A DNA stretch of 29,120 nt from Coriobacteriales bacterium (lineage in GTDB: Bacteria; Actinomycetota; Coriobacteriia; Coriobacteriales; UBA8131): assembly GCA_031272005.1 (NCBI GenBank), contig JAISUQ010000117.1, forward strand, positions 1-29,120, written 5' to 3'. Shown here piece after piece: positions 21,682 through 29,120 of the stretch. A program made the position numbers and the translations under genes. The stretch's first letter is position 1. Each line of letters starts with the position of its first letter. The notes beneath the pieces were generated by a model that saw only the letters and a list, made by a program, of their open reading frames with translations, did no database searches and had not been told where the DNA came from.

Positions 21682-22838
21682 AAACTGCTAGTAATTTAGA
21701 CAATTTAGCCCCCTATCTGTTTGCCGAGATTGACAGAAAGCGTGACGCTCTGCGGGCTCAGGGTCACGACGTCATCTCCCTGGGAATCGGCGATCCGGAC
21801 ATGCCCACGCCGCCGCACATCGTGGCCGCGATGGGCGAGGCCATAAAAAACCCCGCCAACCACCAGTACCCGGACTACGCCGGTTCGCCGGCCTACCGCA
21901 CGGCGGCCGCCAACTGGATGCAGCGTCGTTTTGGCGTAGACGTCGATCCGGCCACCGAGACCCTGGCGCTGATTGGCAGCAAGGAAGGCATCGCTCATAT
22001 CCACACCGCCTTCGTCAATCCCGGTGAGTATGTGCTGGCGCCGAGCATCGGTTATCCGGTCTACTCCGGCGGCGCCACGCTGATGCATGCCCAGACCCAC
22101 TTCCTGCGGATGCGGGCCGAGACCGGCTGGCTGGCCGAGCTGGATGGCATCCCGGCCGATGTGCTGGCTCAGGCCAAAATCCTGTTCATCGGCTACCCCA
22201 ACAATCCCACCGGAGCTGTGGCCACAGAGGAGTACTTCGACGCCGCCATCGAGCTTTGCCGCCAGCACGACCTGCTGCTGGTTCACGATAACGCCTATTG
22301 CGAGATCGGCTTCGACGGCTACCGGGCGCCCTCCATCCTCCAACGCCCCGGTGCCAAGGACGTGGCGATTGAGATGTTCTCGCTCTCCAAGGCTTATAAC
22401 ATGACCGGTTGGCGCATCGGCTTTGCCGTGGGCAATGCCACTGCCATTGATGCATTGGGCAGGGTCAAGAACAACCTGGACTCCGGCCAGTTCACCGCTA
22501 TCCAGGACGCTGCCATAGTCGCCCTGGAAGGTCCGCAGGATTGCATTGCCGAGATGTGCGCCCTCTACCAGCGTCGCCGCGACCTGGTACTTGAGGCTCT
22601 GGCCGCCATCGGCGTGGAGTGCGAGGCACCCAAGGCCACCATCTACGTCTGGGCCCAGGTGCCGGATGGTTATACTTCGGCTGAGTTCACCGAGAAGGTC
22701 CTCACCGAGGCCCACGTCATCGTCACCCCCGGCAACGGCTACGGCCCGGACGGCGAAGGCTGGATCCGCATCTCCCTGACCACTCCCGATGCCCGTCTCC
22801 TGGAAGCCGTGGACCGCATCAAACGCACGCTGGGGTAG
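21678..22838 (+). CDS. dapL: LL-diaminopimelate aminotransferase DapL
   Basis: This encodes a 386-residue fold-type I PLP enzyme. Lys238 in 'SLSKAYNMTGWRIGF' should bind PLP, with Asn175 ('PNNPTG'), Asp204 and Tyr207 ('HDNAYCEIGFDG') and Arg246 in the expected places. The N-terminal 'FAEIDRKRDALRAQGHDVISLGIGDPDMPTPPHIV' region and adjacency to dapF support LL-DAP aminotransferase, which makes LL-DAP directly from tetrahydrodipicolinate and bypasses the succinylase or acetylase steps. A related aminotransferase specificity cannot be excluded from sequence alone. A partial copy of its 3' end follows the stop. Confidence 0.9.
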   Translation: MKTASNLDNLAPYLFAEIDRKRDALRAQGHDVISLGIGDPDMPTPPHIVAAMGEAIKNPANHQYPDYAGSPAYRTAAANWMQRRFGVDVDPATETLALIGSKEGIAHIHTAFVNPGEYVLAPSIGYPVYSGGATLMHAQTHFLRMRAETGWLAELDGIPADVLAQAKILFIGYPNNPTGAVATEEYFDAAIELCRQHDLLLVHDNAYCEIGFDGYRAPSILQRPGAKDVAIEMFSLSKAYNMTGWRIGFAVGNATAIDALGRVKNNLDSGQFTAIQDAAIVALEGPQDCIAEMCALYQRRRDLVLEALAAIGVECEAPKATIYVWAQVPDGYTSAEFTEKVLTEAHVIVTPGNGYGPDGEGWIRISLTTPDARLLEAVDRIKRTLG

Positions 22839-22902
22839 AGCAATCGACCTGGACTTGACTTGCGCCAGCGTTGGCCGCAGCAAACGCACTGTGGGGTAGA
22901 GC
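22820..22902. repeat. Tandem duplication of the dapL 3' end
   Basis: CAAACGCACGCTGGGGTAGA at 22820 recurs as CAAACGCACTGTGGGGTAGA at 22881, 61 bases on, with weaker similarity extending upstream into GCCG.TGG.CCGCA. The first copy encodes the last DapL codons and its TAG; the second lies in the gap before the convergent glycosyltransferase. A TGCGCCA/TGGCCGCA hairpin (22861-22879) lies between the copies and may end dapL transcription. Confidence 0.6.
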
Positions 22903-22904
22903 CT

Positions 22905-23585
22905 TCACAGCTTGCTCAGGGCTTTGCGGACTTCGAGGTATTGACGGGTGCGGTGAGCCAGGCCGGCGAGGTCGCGGCCGCTGGCGCGATGCTCTACGGC
23001 TATCGGCAACTCCAGGACCTTCAGGCCAGCCTGCAGGGCGCGGATGGTCATCACGGCCTCCACACCAAATCCGGCGGCAAAAGGGGTCACGGCCTCAAGG
23101 CACTGAGGGGTCATGGCTCGCTGGCCGCTGAGCGGGGCGCTGGCCTCAAAGCCGTCGCCGTACTTGCGGATGGCCTCCCGGGCCAACTGCTTGACCCTCC
23201 CAAAACCAACCTTGCGCGCCGGTGGAGGCAGGATGCCGATGGTCATGTCGGCCTGGCCGGCCAGAATCGGTTCCAACAAGGCCGCAGCGCCTGTCGCGCT
23301 GGCTCCCAGGTCGCCATCCAGCAGCATGATCGCCGCCGAATCCTGATGGCGCAGAGTTGCCGTCACGGCCTCCAGTCCGAGGTTCAGGGCGGCGCCCTTG
23401 CCACTGTTGCGGCGTTTGGCCAGCACGGTGGCTCCGGCGGCCTGAGCGCAGCGGAAGGTGTCGTCGGTGGAGCCGTCATCGACCACGATGACCTGAGTAA
23501 CGCCCGGGATACTGGCAGCAGCCTGCACAGTGGCCGCGATTCTCTGGGCTTCGTTGTAGGCCGGTATCAGGACTATCACGGTCAT
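22905..23585 (-). CDS. Family 2 glycosyltransferase, polyprenyl-phosphate or GpgS/DPM-like
   Basis: This encodes a 226-residue enzyme. 'VIVLIPAYNEAQRIAATVQAA' and 'VIVVDDGSTDDTF' form the donor-binding half and 'IMLLDGDLGAS' carries the DxD metal site. 'KRRNSGKGAALNLGLEA' is a classic GT2 loop, and 'SGQRAMTP' with 'GFGVEAVMTIRALQAGLKVLELPI' matches the acceptor half of the dolichyl/polyprenyl-phosphate and glucosyl-phosphoglycerate type groups. No membrane helices are present. ATG 23585 is chosen because GGAG lies 9 bases upstream, inside a duplicated copy of the murJ gene end; a GTG at 23594 would add three residues but sits on the ribosome site. It is last in the envelope operon after the MurJ fusion. 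Confidence 0.85.
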   Translation of the reverse strand: MTVIVLIPAYNEAQRIAATVQAAASIPGVTQVIVVDDGSTDDTFRCAQAAGATVLAKRRNSGKGAALNLGLEAVTATLRHQDSAAIMLLDGDLGASATGAAALLEPILAGQADMTIGILPPPARKVGFGRVKQLAREAIRKYGDGFEASAPLSGQRAMTPQCLEAVTPFAAGFGVEAVMTIRALQAGLKVLELPIAVEHRASGRDLAGLAHRTRQYLEVRKALSKL

Positions 23586-23593
23586 CAGCAACA

Positions 23594-23694
23594 CTCCATC
23601 AGTGGCTGCCAGGCTGGCGTATCCGGCGTCAGCAGCTCAGCGCCGGCGCCCATCTATGGCTCCATCAGCGGCTGCCAGGCTGGCGTATCCGGCG
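23594..23694. repeat. 66-base direct duplication of the murJ 3' end
   Basis: CTCCATCAG.GGCTGCCAGG and the following CTGGCGTATCCGGCG occur at 23594-23628 and 23660-23694 with one mismatch in 35. On the minus strand, the copy at 23660 encodes the last residues of the MurJ fusion and its TGA. The other is a non-coding copy whose GGAG now serves as ribosome site for the next gene. Confidence 0.75.
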
Positions 23695-26600
23695 GGCCAG
23701 ACTTCGCAGCAGTTCGGTCTCCTCCAATTGGAGCAGACGGCAGAGCCCATAGTATACCAGCAGGCTGAGGCTGGCGCCGACCAGCACAACCAGCAGGGCG
23801 CCCCAGATCGTGGCGTTTAAGGGCGAATCGGCAACGCAGGTTGTGATCCCCAGCGGAATCAGCATCGCCACCAGTGCCGCCGCCAGCACCTTGACCCCCA
23901 CCAGATACGAGCCGCGCAGCCCCCAGCTGCCGATGCGCCAGCGCAGGGCAATCAGCATGGCGCAGGTCAACAGCAGATAGACGATAGCGTCGGCCAGCGG
24001 GATGCCCTTAAGGCCCAGGCCTGGCCAGCTGCCGAAGCCGGCAGTCAGCAGCAGATAGAGCAAGCCCTGGACCACGCGTCCGCAAAGATCGATGAGCACG
24101 AAGCGCGAGAGGTCGCGCAGAGCCGAGAAGGTGCGGAAAATCAGGTTGTAGACCGCATAAAACGGCAGCGCCAGACACCAGATGGCCAGGATGGAGGCCA
24201 CGGTGCCGACATCTGCGGCGCTGAAGGCACCGGCCTGATACAGCCCGGCCAGTTGCTGCGACAGGGCAAAGATGATGGCCGCCAGTGGGATGATCAGAAA
24301 CAGCGTTGTCCGCACACCGAAGCGCACATGGCTGCGCAGGCTGGCCATGTCGCCGGCGGCCGAGGCTGCGCTCATCTCCGTCAGCAGGGCGGTGGACAGA
24401 GCCACGCCGAGGATGCCGTAAGGCAGCTGGAACCACAGCCAGGCGAACTGGATGCTGGCCGGTCCCTCCGGCGCCACCCGGAAGGCGCAGGCGTTCTGCA
24501 CCGAGATGGCCACCACCTGCATGACGATGAACAGGGTTGCCGGCAGGGCCAGACGCAGGGTCTCTTTCAGTGCCGGGTCGCGCAGATCGAGATGCAGGCG
24601 CAGCGGGATCTTCAGCCGCAGCAGGGCCGGCACCTGGATGGCGAACATCGCCAGCACACCCAGCGTGGTGCCCACCGCCAGGCAGATCAGCGCCGCCTGG
24701 GGGTCGACCCGATAGATGAAGGGGAAGGCAAACAGCGTGGCAATCACCACCAGGTTGTTGAACAGCGGCCCCAGCGCCGGCCAGAGGTAGACCCGATGGG
24801 CGTTGAGCAGCCCGCTGATCAGCGCGCCGACGCCGTAGAAGACCACCTGAATGGCAAAGAAGCGGAAGAAGAACACGGCCATCTGGGCATCCAGACCCTG
24901 GGTTAAGAAGGTCTGGGTGAAGATGACCTGCGGGGCGAAGATGGTGGCCACAACAGCGATGCTGCCCAGAGCGATGAGCACCAGGCTGAGCAGGCTGGAG
25001 GCATAGTTGCCGGCACCCTCGCGCCCGCGTTTCTCCACCTGGGCCAAATATACCGGCAGAAAGGCGGTGACCAGCACGCCGCCGGCCACCAGCTCGTAAA
25101 TCAGGTTGGGAATGGAGTTGGCCACGCTGTAGGCCGAGGTGAGCATGGTGTTGCCCAGCGCAAAGGCCATCGCCCAGGTGCGCAGAAAGCCGGTGACCCG
25201 CGAAGCGGCAGTGGCCAGCGACATCGTGGCGGCAGAGCGCCCGACAGAGGGGGTGGGGGATAAGGTCGGGGTTTTGGCGGCAGCAGGGGTGACTGCATCA
25301 GGGGTGGCGGTTGCAGTGGCAGCTGCGGCAGTTGCGGCAGCTGAGTCCGGGGCAGGGGTGGCTGCATCAGAGGTTGCGGTTGCAGTGGCGGCAGCGGCAG
25401 CTGCGGATAAAACCGTAGCCGGCGCCGGCTCGCCGTTCTCCGCCACAGCCTGTTCCTCAATCGCCTCGCGCTGCAGCTCGCCCATGGTCAGTGGCTCTTC
25501 GGCGTGTGCCAGGGCGCGCAGATGCCAGCTGTGCAGGTCGCAGACCAGCCAGACGAAGGCCGAGACCGGATAGATCAGCAGCACCGCCGGGGTGAAGATG
25601 CCGGAGTCCTCCAGAAAGAAGGTGATGGCGGCAATCAGGAAGCAGACCGTGTACACGGCGCGAAACGCCGGGTTGCGTTGCCAGAATTCGCGGTAGGACC
25701 CAGGCTTGAAGACCCGCAACACCACCAGCAGCACCACGATAAAGGCCAGAAATACCAGCGCCACCAGCGGCACGTAGCTGCGCACGGTGTTGCTGGAGAC
25801 TTCCAGGACCCGCAGCGCAATGTCGCGGGCCAACTGGCCGAAGCCCACTTGCATCGATGGGCCCACCCAGCTCATATGCGAGAACGGGTTGAACAGTACG
25901 TCGGCGTACAGTACGCCGATGGCCAGGGCAAAGGCCATCAGTGCCAGGCCTGCGGCACCGTACCAGCGCACCCGGCGGCCATTGAACAGCCACCAGGTCA
26001 GCGCGCAGCCGAAGGTGCCCCAGATCAGCGGTCCGAAGCTGGCACCAAACCAGGGGCTGGTGGCGATGAACAACAGCAGAGCCGAGCCCAGAGGATAACC
26101 CCAGCGCTTGAAGGCGGGGATGAAACGGGCCTGGGGATAGCGGTTAATCAGCAGCCCGGATAAGGTAATCCAACTGCCGAAGAGGATGGCGCCCTGTTCG
26201 TTGCCCATGCCATAGTAGCGGGTGGCGTCGGTGATTACGTAGGTCATGTAACCCGGGCTGTTCAGCGGACCGCCGAACACGGGGCCAATCAGTACCACCA
26301 CGATGGCCAGCACAAACAGGGTAATCAGGGCGTTGACCCAATGCGTGCGACGGCCAATCAGCAGGGCGATGAACGCCAGGGCGAGCGTCCAGGCCGCGCA
26401 GATCAGCATCAGCTGCAGGCCGCTGGGCGCCGTCGGCAGCGTCAGATGCATCAGGAAGGTGGCTGGCGGAAAGGCCAGCACCAGGATGTAGAGGATGCGC
26501 ACCATTGGTATCAACAGCCAGCGCGTACCCCGGCGTTCCTGGCGCCCCAGCACCAGCAGGGCCACCGACAGCCCGAAGCTGGCGAAGACGAAGCTGATGA

Positions 26601-27450
26601 AGAACAGCATCATCGTGGTCTTGGTCTGGCCCAGAGCCTGAATGGTGGCGCTTTGATGGGCGAGGGTAGCGATGCGGGCGTCGGTGTTGGAGCCGGCTTC
26701 GGTATCGCTGGTGCTGCCAGCGCTGCCGCTGCCGCTGTTGTCGCTGCTGTCGTTGGCTTCGCCACCGCCGCCACCGCCGCCACCGCCGCCACCGCCGCCG
26801 CTGCCGCTGCCAGCGCTGCCGCCGCTGCCAGCCGCGCTCTCGATGCTGGCCTTGGAGTAGTCTTCGCTGCCGGGAGCGTTGTTCAGATGGCGGGCCATGA
26901 GCGCGATATCGTTGCCGGTAATGAAGCCGGTGCGATGCGAGGTATCCGAGGTCAGATAGCCAAAGAAGCCATCGCCGACGACAATCAGCGGGCAGAGATC
27001 CCCCGATGCCTCGCCGCCGGCAAAGACCTGGGCAGACGTCAGCACCAGGATGGCGTCATCGGCAGTCAGCTCTTCAAGCGTGCCGAATTGCAGAGCCTCC
27101 TCGGCCGCCTCAATATCGGAGGTCGGAGCCAGGTAGAGGCCCACCGAGGGTATCGCCAATAACTGGTCGTAGCTTGTCCTCAACGGGGCGCTGATGTTCG
27201 CCAGCCCGCCCTGCTGCATCAACTTGTAGAGATAGGGCGTGTCCTCGGCAGTGATGTCCTGCCAGCGGGTCTCAGCTGGCAACACGACCACGTGCACCGG
27301 ATGGCTGCTGTCAGATTCGGGAGTCTTGAGCGTCTGCAACCCGGGGGATATGCTCAGAGCCCAGGCTGGCTGCGGCCAGTACGAGCAGCAGAGCATGGCT
27401 ACAATAAAAGCTATAACAATAGCTATAGTATGTCTGGAGAAGTGACGCAT
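23665..27450 (-). CDS. murJ: Fusion of an alkaline-phosphatase-like membrane protein with lipid II flippase MurJ
   Basis: This is one uninterrupted 1261-codon frame. Residues 1-32 are a signal peptide. Residues about 50-190 are an extracytoplasmic part resembling a reduced alkaline-phosphatase-superfamily fold ('VVVLPAETRWQDI', 'TPYLYKLMQQGG', 'LIVVGDGFFGYLTSDTSHRT'). A Ser/Gly stretch with 13 consecutive Gly (218-230) leads to about ten membrane helices (280-640) with 'RYYGMGNEQGAILFG' (411-425), a motif of the 'YGIGNE' membrane proteins. An Ala/Thr/Pro linker (about 674-735) precedes MurJ (740-1255): 'ASRVTGFLRTWAMAFALG' keeps the two family arginines and 'IPNLIYELVAGGVL' is actinobacterial in style. 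MurJ flips lipid II across the membrane for peptidoglycan synthesis. The start lies 9 bases after the upstream stop. Confidence 0.88.
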   Translation of the reverse strand: MRHFSRHTIAIVIAFIVAMLCCSYWPQPAWALSISPGLQTLKTPESDSSHPVHVVVLPAETRWQDITAEDTPYLYKLMQQGGLANISAPLRTSYDQLLAIPSVGLYLAPTSDIEAAEEALQFGTLEELTADDAILVLTSAQVFAGGEASGDLCPLIVVGDGFFGYLTSDTSHRTGFITGNDIALMARHLNNAPGSEDYSKASIESAAGSGGSAGSGSGGGGGGGGGGGGGEANDSSDNSGSGSAGSTSDTEAGSNTDARIATLAHQSATIQALGQTKTTMMLFFISFVFASFGLSVALLVLGRQERRGTRWLLIPMVRILYILVLAFPPATFLMHLTLPTAPSGLQLMLICAAWTLALAFIALLIGRRTHWVNALITLFVLAIVVVLIGPVFGGPLNSPGYMTYVITDATRYYGMGNEQGAILFGSWITLSGLLINRYPQARFIPAFKRWGYPLGSALLLFIATSPWFGASFGPLIWGTFGCALTWWLFNGRRVRWYGAAGLALMAFALAIGVLYADVLFNPFSHMSWVGPSMQVGFGQLARDIALRVLEVSSNTVRSYVPLVALVFLAFIVVLLVVLRVFKPGSYREFWQRNPAFRAVYTVCFLIAAITFFLEDSGIFTPAVLLIYPVSAFVWLVCDLHSWHLRALAHAEEPLTMGELQREAIEEQAVAENGEPAPATVLSAAAAAATATATSDAATPAPDSAAATAAAATATATPDAVTPAAAKTPTLSPTPSVGRSAATMSLATAASRVTGFLRTWAMAFALGNTMLTSAYSVANSIPNLIYELVAGGVLVTAFLPVYLAQVEKRGREGAGNYASSLLSLVLIALGSIAVVATIFAPQVIFTQTFLTQGLDAQMAVFFFRFFAIQVVFYGVGALISGLLNAHRVYLWPALGPLFNNLVVIATLFAFPFIYRVDPQAALICLAVGTTLGVLAMFAIQVPALLRLKIPLRLHLDLRDPALKETLRLALPATLFIVMQVVAISVQNACAFRVAPEGPASIQFAWLWFQLPYGILGVALSTALLTEMSAASAAGDMASLRSHVRFGVRTTLFLIIPLAAIIFALSQQLAGLYQAGAFSAADVGTVASILAIWCLALPFYAVYNLIFRTFSALRDLSRFVLIDLCGRVVQGLLYLLLTAGFGSWPGLGLKGIPLADAIVYLLLTCAMLIALRWRIGSWGLRGSYLVGVKVLAAALVAMLIPLGITTCVADSPLNATIWGALLVVLVGASLSLLVYYGLCRLLQLEETELLRSLARRIRQPGSR
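25283..25400 (-). repeat. 69-base direct repeat encoding the AlkP-MurJ linker
   Basis: GCAGGGGTGACTGCATCAGG at 25283 recurs as GCAGGGGTGGCTGCATCAGA at 25352. About 49 bases are similar with five mismatches, at a spacing of 69 bases (23 codons). It encodes the Ala/Thr-rich linker between the two halves of the fusion. Confidence 0.7.
26761..26799 (-). repeat. Glycine-codon run in the AlkP-like domain
   Basis: A run of CCACCGCCGCC-type triplets on the plus strand encodes 13 consecutive glycines in the fusion protein (residues 218-230), flanked by Ser/Gly repeats. This segment would lie outside the cell between the phosphatase-like fold and the first membrane helix bundle. Confidence 0.7.
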
Positions 27451-27459
27451 GCCCTGTCG

Positions 27460-28620
27460 TCATTCCTCTGCTTGATCTGCAGACGGCTCAGACTCGCACA
27501 ACTCCGACGCCTGCAGCCTCGATTCGTGTACCCCCGGCAACATGCTTGAAGGCCGACTGGCCGGCAGCCGCTTCAGCCGCGCCAGGCGGGCAGCCTCGCG
27601 GCTGTTGGGCAGCTCGCGCTTGAAGCTCTTGGTCCGCCGAATCAGTACCGCGCCGATGGCAAACGGCATCCAGAAGACGATGCCCCGATAGACCAGCGAG
27701 ATGGCCGTGGCCATCGTGGCGTTGACCTTGTAGGCCGCCAGGCCCACCACAATCATCGCCTCCACCACGCCCACTCCCTGCGGCGTGATGGCAATCCAGG
27801 AGAACAGCGTAGCGATGACATAGCCGCCAATCAGTGCCGGCGGATTGAGCAGCCCAAAGGCCACCCCCACCAGGCAAAAGCATCCCAGTTCGCAGGTTGA
27901 GGCCAGGGTGGAGAAGCCAAAGACCCTGGCCGCTGCCCGCGGCTTGGCCCGGATATTGCCAGCGGCTTCCGAAAACGAGGCCATCAGGCTGTCCACCCAG
28001 GGCTTCAGCCCCTTGCCATGACGCAGGCGGCGCGAGAGCTTATCCGCCAGCTTTTCCACTGGCCGCAGCAGGTTGGCCACGAACTCCGGATTCTTGCGTC
28101 CCACATAGAGCATGGCCACCATCACCCCGGCAAAGAACACCATCACCAAACCCAGCAGAAACCAGACGGAGGAGAGATGCCCAAAGAGTTGCAGCACGAT
28201 AAAGCCAACGGTCATGATGACGATGAACCCGGAGATCACCGACAGCTGCATCAACAAGGCGGCGCTGGTAGCCCGTCCGGTGGGCACGCCGCGTTTGCGG
28301 GCGCTGTCGATGACCAGCATCACGCCGGCGGTGTTGAAGGACGGCGCAATCACGTTCATGAAGTAGGAGCCAAAGACCAACGGCAGCATTTCGCGGGCCC
28401 GTGTGGGTTCTCCGACGACCTTGAAGCTCTCGGCATAGGCGTAGGACTGGCTGACGTACTTGCCAAACTGCAGAACGACGGCCAGCACCAAGGGGATGAT
28501 ACTGCCCCTCTCCATGGTGACGATCAGTTCCAGAAATTGGTCGCCACGCAGCCAGATGATGGCCAGAGCGATGATGATGACGACGCCGAGTAGCAGGGTT
28601 CTGACATTTGCAAAGCGCAT
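27460..28620 (-). CDS. Lysylphosphatidylglycerol synthase TM-region family protein (UPF0104/AglD-like)
   Basis: This encodes a 386-residue integral membrane protein with seven to eight hydrophobic helices. The C-terminal block 'WIAITPQGVGVVEAMIVVGLAA' is the family's conserved P.G.G..E segment. 'FGSYFMNVIAPSFNTAGVMLVIDSARKRG' and 'LVYRGIVFWMPFAIGAVLIRR' also fit the MprF-flippase-like fold (PF03706). It lacks the soluble lysyl-transferase domain, so a lipid or lipid-glycan translocation role is more likely than aminoacylation. ATG 28620 is chosen because GGAGG lies 11 bases upstream and the first helix starts right after it; the open frame further up is not family-like. It heads a three-gene minus-strand operon with the MurJ fusion and a glycosyltransferase. 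Confidence 0.86.
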   Translation of the reverse strand: MRFANVRTLLLGVVIIIALAIIWLRGDQFLELIVTMERGSIIPLVLAVVLQFGKYVSQSYAYAESFKVVGEPTRAREMLPLVFGSYFMNVIAPSFNTAGVMLVIDSARKRGVPTGRATSAALLMQLSVISGFIVIMTVGFIVLQLFGHLSSVWFLLGLVMVFFAGVMVAMLYVGRKNPEFVANLLRPVEKLADKLSRRLRHGKGLKPWVDSLMASFSEAAGNIRAKPRAAARVFGFSTLASTCELGCFCLVGVAFGLLNPPALIGGYVIATLFSWIAITPQGVGVVEAMIVVGLAAYKVNATMATAISLVYRGIVFWMPFAIGAVLIRRTKSFKRELPNSREAARLARLKRLPASRPSSMLPGVHESRLQASELCESEPSADQAEE

Positions 28621-28650
28621 CAGCCGGGTTACCTCCCCATTTGCTGTTGC

Positions 28651-28671
28651 CGGGTAGGTTAAGTATACCCG
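28651..28671 (-). promoter_or_regulatory. -10 box with overlapping inverted repeat upstream of the envelope operon
   Basis: On the minus strand TATACT (28667-28662) is a near-consensus -10, about 42 bases before the start codon of the LPG-type gene. A perfect inverted repeat CGGGTA/TACCCG with a 9-base spacer (28651-28656 and 28666-28671) spans it, the position expected for a repressor operator. The matching -35 is poor. Confidence 0.4.
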
Positions 28672-28771
28672 ACTCTTACGAAGTTGATACAGTTGCGGCG
28701 AATTCCGAGCTTGCGGGCATTTGGTGGTGGCAGATGTGGTATCCTCAGCTTCTGCGAAAAAGCGCATCAGC

Positions 28772-28797
28772 GCCGGCCTGTGAGGTATGCGGCCGGC
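28772..28797 (+). promoter_or_regulatory. Leader hairpin upstream of the YtxH-type gene
   Basis: GCCGGCC (28772-28778) and GGCCGGC (28791-28797) form a perfect 7-base stem with a 12-base loop, ending 22 bases before the ribosome site. It could be a 5' leader structure. A TATCCT at 28740-28745 may be a -10, with no good -35. Confidence 0.25.
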
Positions 28798-28829
28798 TGC
28801 AAGTGCCACAGATGAGGTTGGAGGCTAAC

Positions 28830-29120
28830 ATGAGCAGACTCGTTTCTTTTGTATTTGGTGGAGCGGTTGGTGTCGCACTGGGGTTGCTGTTCGCGCCACG
28901 CCCGGGCGAGGAGACTCGCGCCTACGTCGCCGAGCGAGTGGACGAGTATTGGGGGCGCGGCCAGACCTTCTACACCGAGGGTAAGTCCAAGGTTCAGCAG
29001 GGCATCAACGACCTGCAGCCGGCCTTCAACCAGAAGACCGACGAAATGCGGGAGAAGATCGACAACGCCCGGGCGATGATTGCCGAGCAGGTCTCCCAGA
29101 ATGCGGCTGCCGCCCGTGAC
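28830..29120 (+). CDS. YtxH-domain protein, 3' end outside the window
   Basis: 97 codons are visible with no stop before the edge. 'VSFVFGGAVGVALGLLFAPRPGEETRAYVAERVDEYW' (residues 5-41) is the YtxH pattern: one short Gly-rich membrane helix followed by 'LFAPRPGEETR'. The rest is an amphipathic, probably coiled-coil region. YtxH proteins are small stress-related membrane proteins of unclear function. GGAGG lies 5 bases before the ATG. It is transcribed divergently from the envelope operon. Confidence 0.85.
   Translation, partial: MSRLVSFVFGGAVGVALGLLFAPRPGEETRAYVAERVDEYWGRGQTFYTEGKSKVQQGINDLQPAFNQKTDEMREKIDNARAMIAEQVSQNAAAARD

Overview
The window is a GC-rich, gene-dense chromosomal segment of housekeeping and envelope genes. 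No phage, insertion sequence with transposase, rRNA, tRNA or CRISPR array was seen. The gene set points to a Gram-positive-type anaerobe-like bacterium, most likely Actinomycetota and perhaps Coriobacteriia. Supporting signs are a class B sortase, the short PurL type, an Fe-S PurF, SpoVS, the DapL (aminotransferase) route to meso-DAP, an ABC-F protein of actinobacterial style, and a MurJ with the 'PNLIYEL..GGVL' segment typical of actinobacterial MurJ. This placement is inference from gene content, not a measured phylogeny.

Layout. (1) 1-627, minus: start of a CapA-like protein cut by the window edge. (2) 742-7801, plus: purine operon purL - small membrane peptide - sortase B - purF - purM - purN, with the two envelope genes sitting inside it. 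(3) 7802-7978: convergent gap holding a palindromic MITE-like repeat. (4) 7979-10930, minus: FIST sensor and hybrid histidine kinase, in one frame and separated by a single TGA. (5) 11046-12879: convergent TVP38/DedA-type membrane protein and PAP2 phosphatase. (6) 13089-13981: a GNAT acetyltransferase whose 5' end is interrupted by a second, larger copy of the MITE-like repeat. (7) 13995-17486: ABC-F ATPase, then two divergent family-2 glycosyltransferases. (8) 17656-22838, plus: spoVS - miaB - miaA - dapF - dapL, tightly packed (tRNA ms2i6A37 modification and lysine/peptidoglycan precursor synthesis). (9) 22905-28620, minus: LPG-synthase-type membrane protein, a 1261-residue fusion of an alkaline-phosphatase-like membrane protein with MurJ, and a family-2 glycosyltransferase; read together they look like an envelope-polymer assembly unit. 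(10) 28830-29120, plus: start of a YtxH-type protein.

Two themes run through the window. First, conserved enzymes carry repeat-encoded low-complexity segments that their families normally lack: PurF propeptide, PurM N-terminus, TVP38 N-terminus, ABC-F glycine linker, two blocks in MiaB, a glycine run and an Ala/Thr linker in the MurJ fusion. All are in multiples of three, so they alter length and not frame. Second, short duplications remodel gene ends: the repeat in the GNAT 5' end, and tandem copies of the 3' ends of murJ and dapL.

No stretch above 300 bases lacks a gene. The longest gaps (about 175-210 bases at 7802-7978, 12880-13088 and 28621-28829) are described as repeats or regulatory regions.
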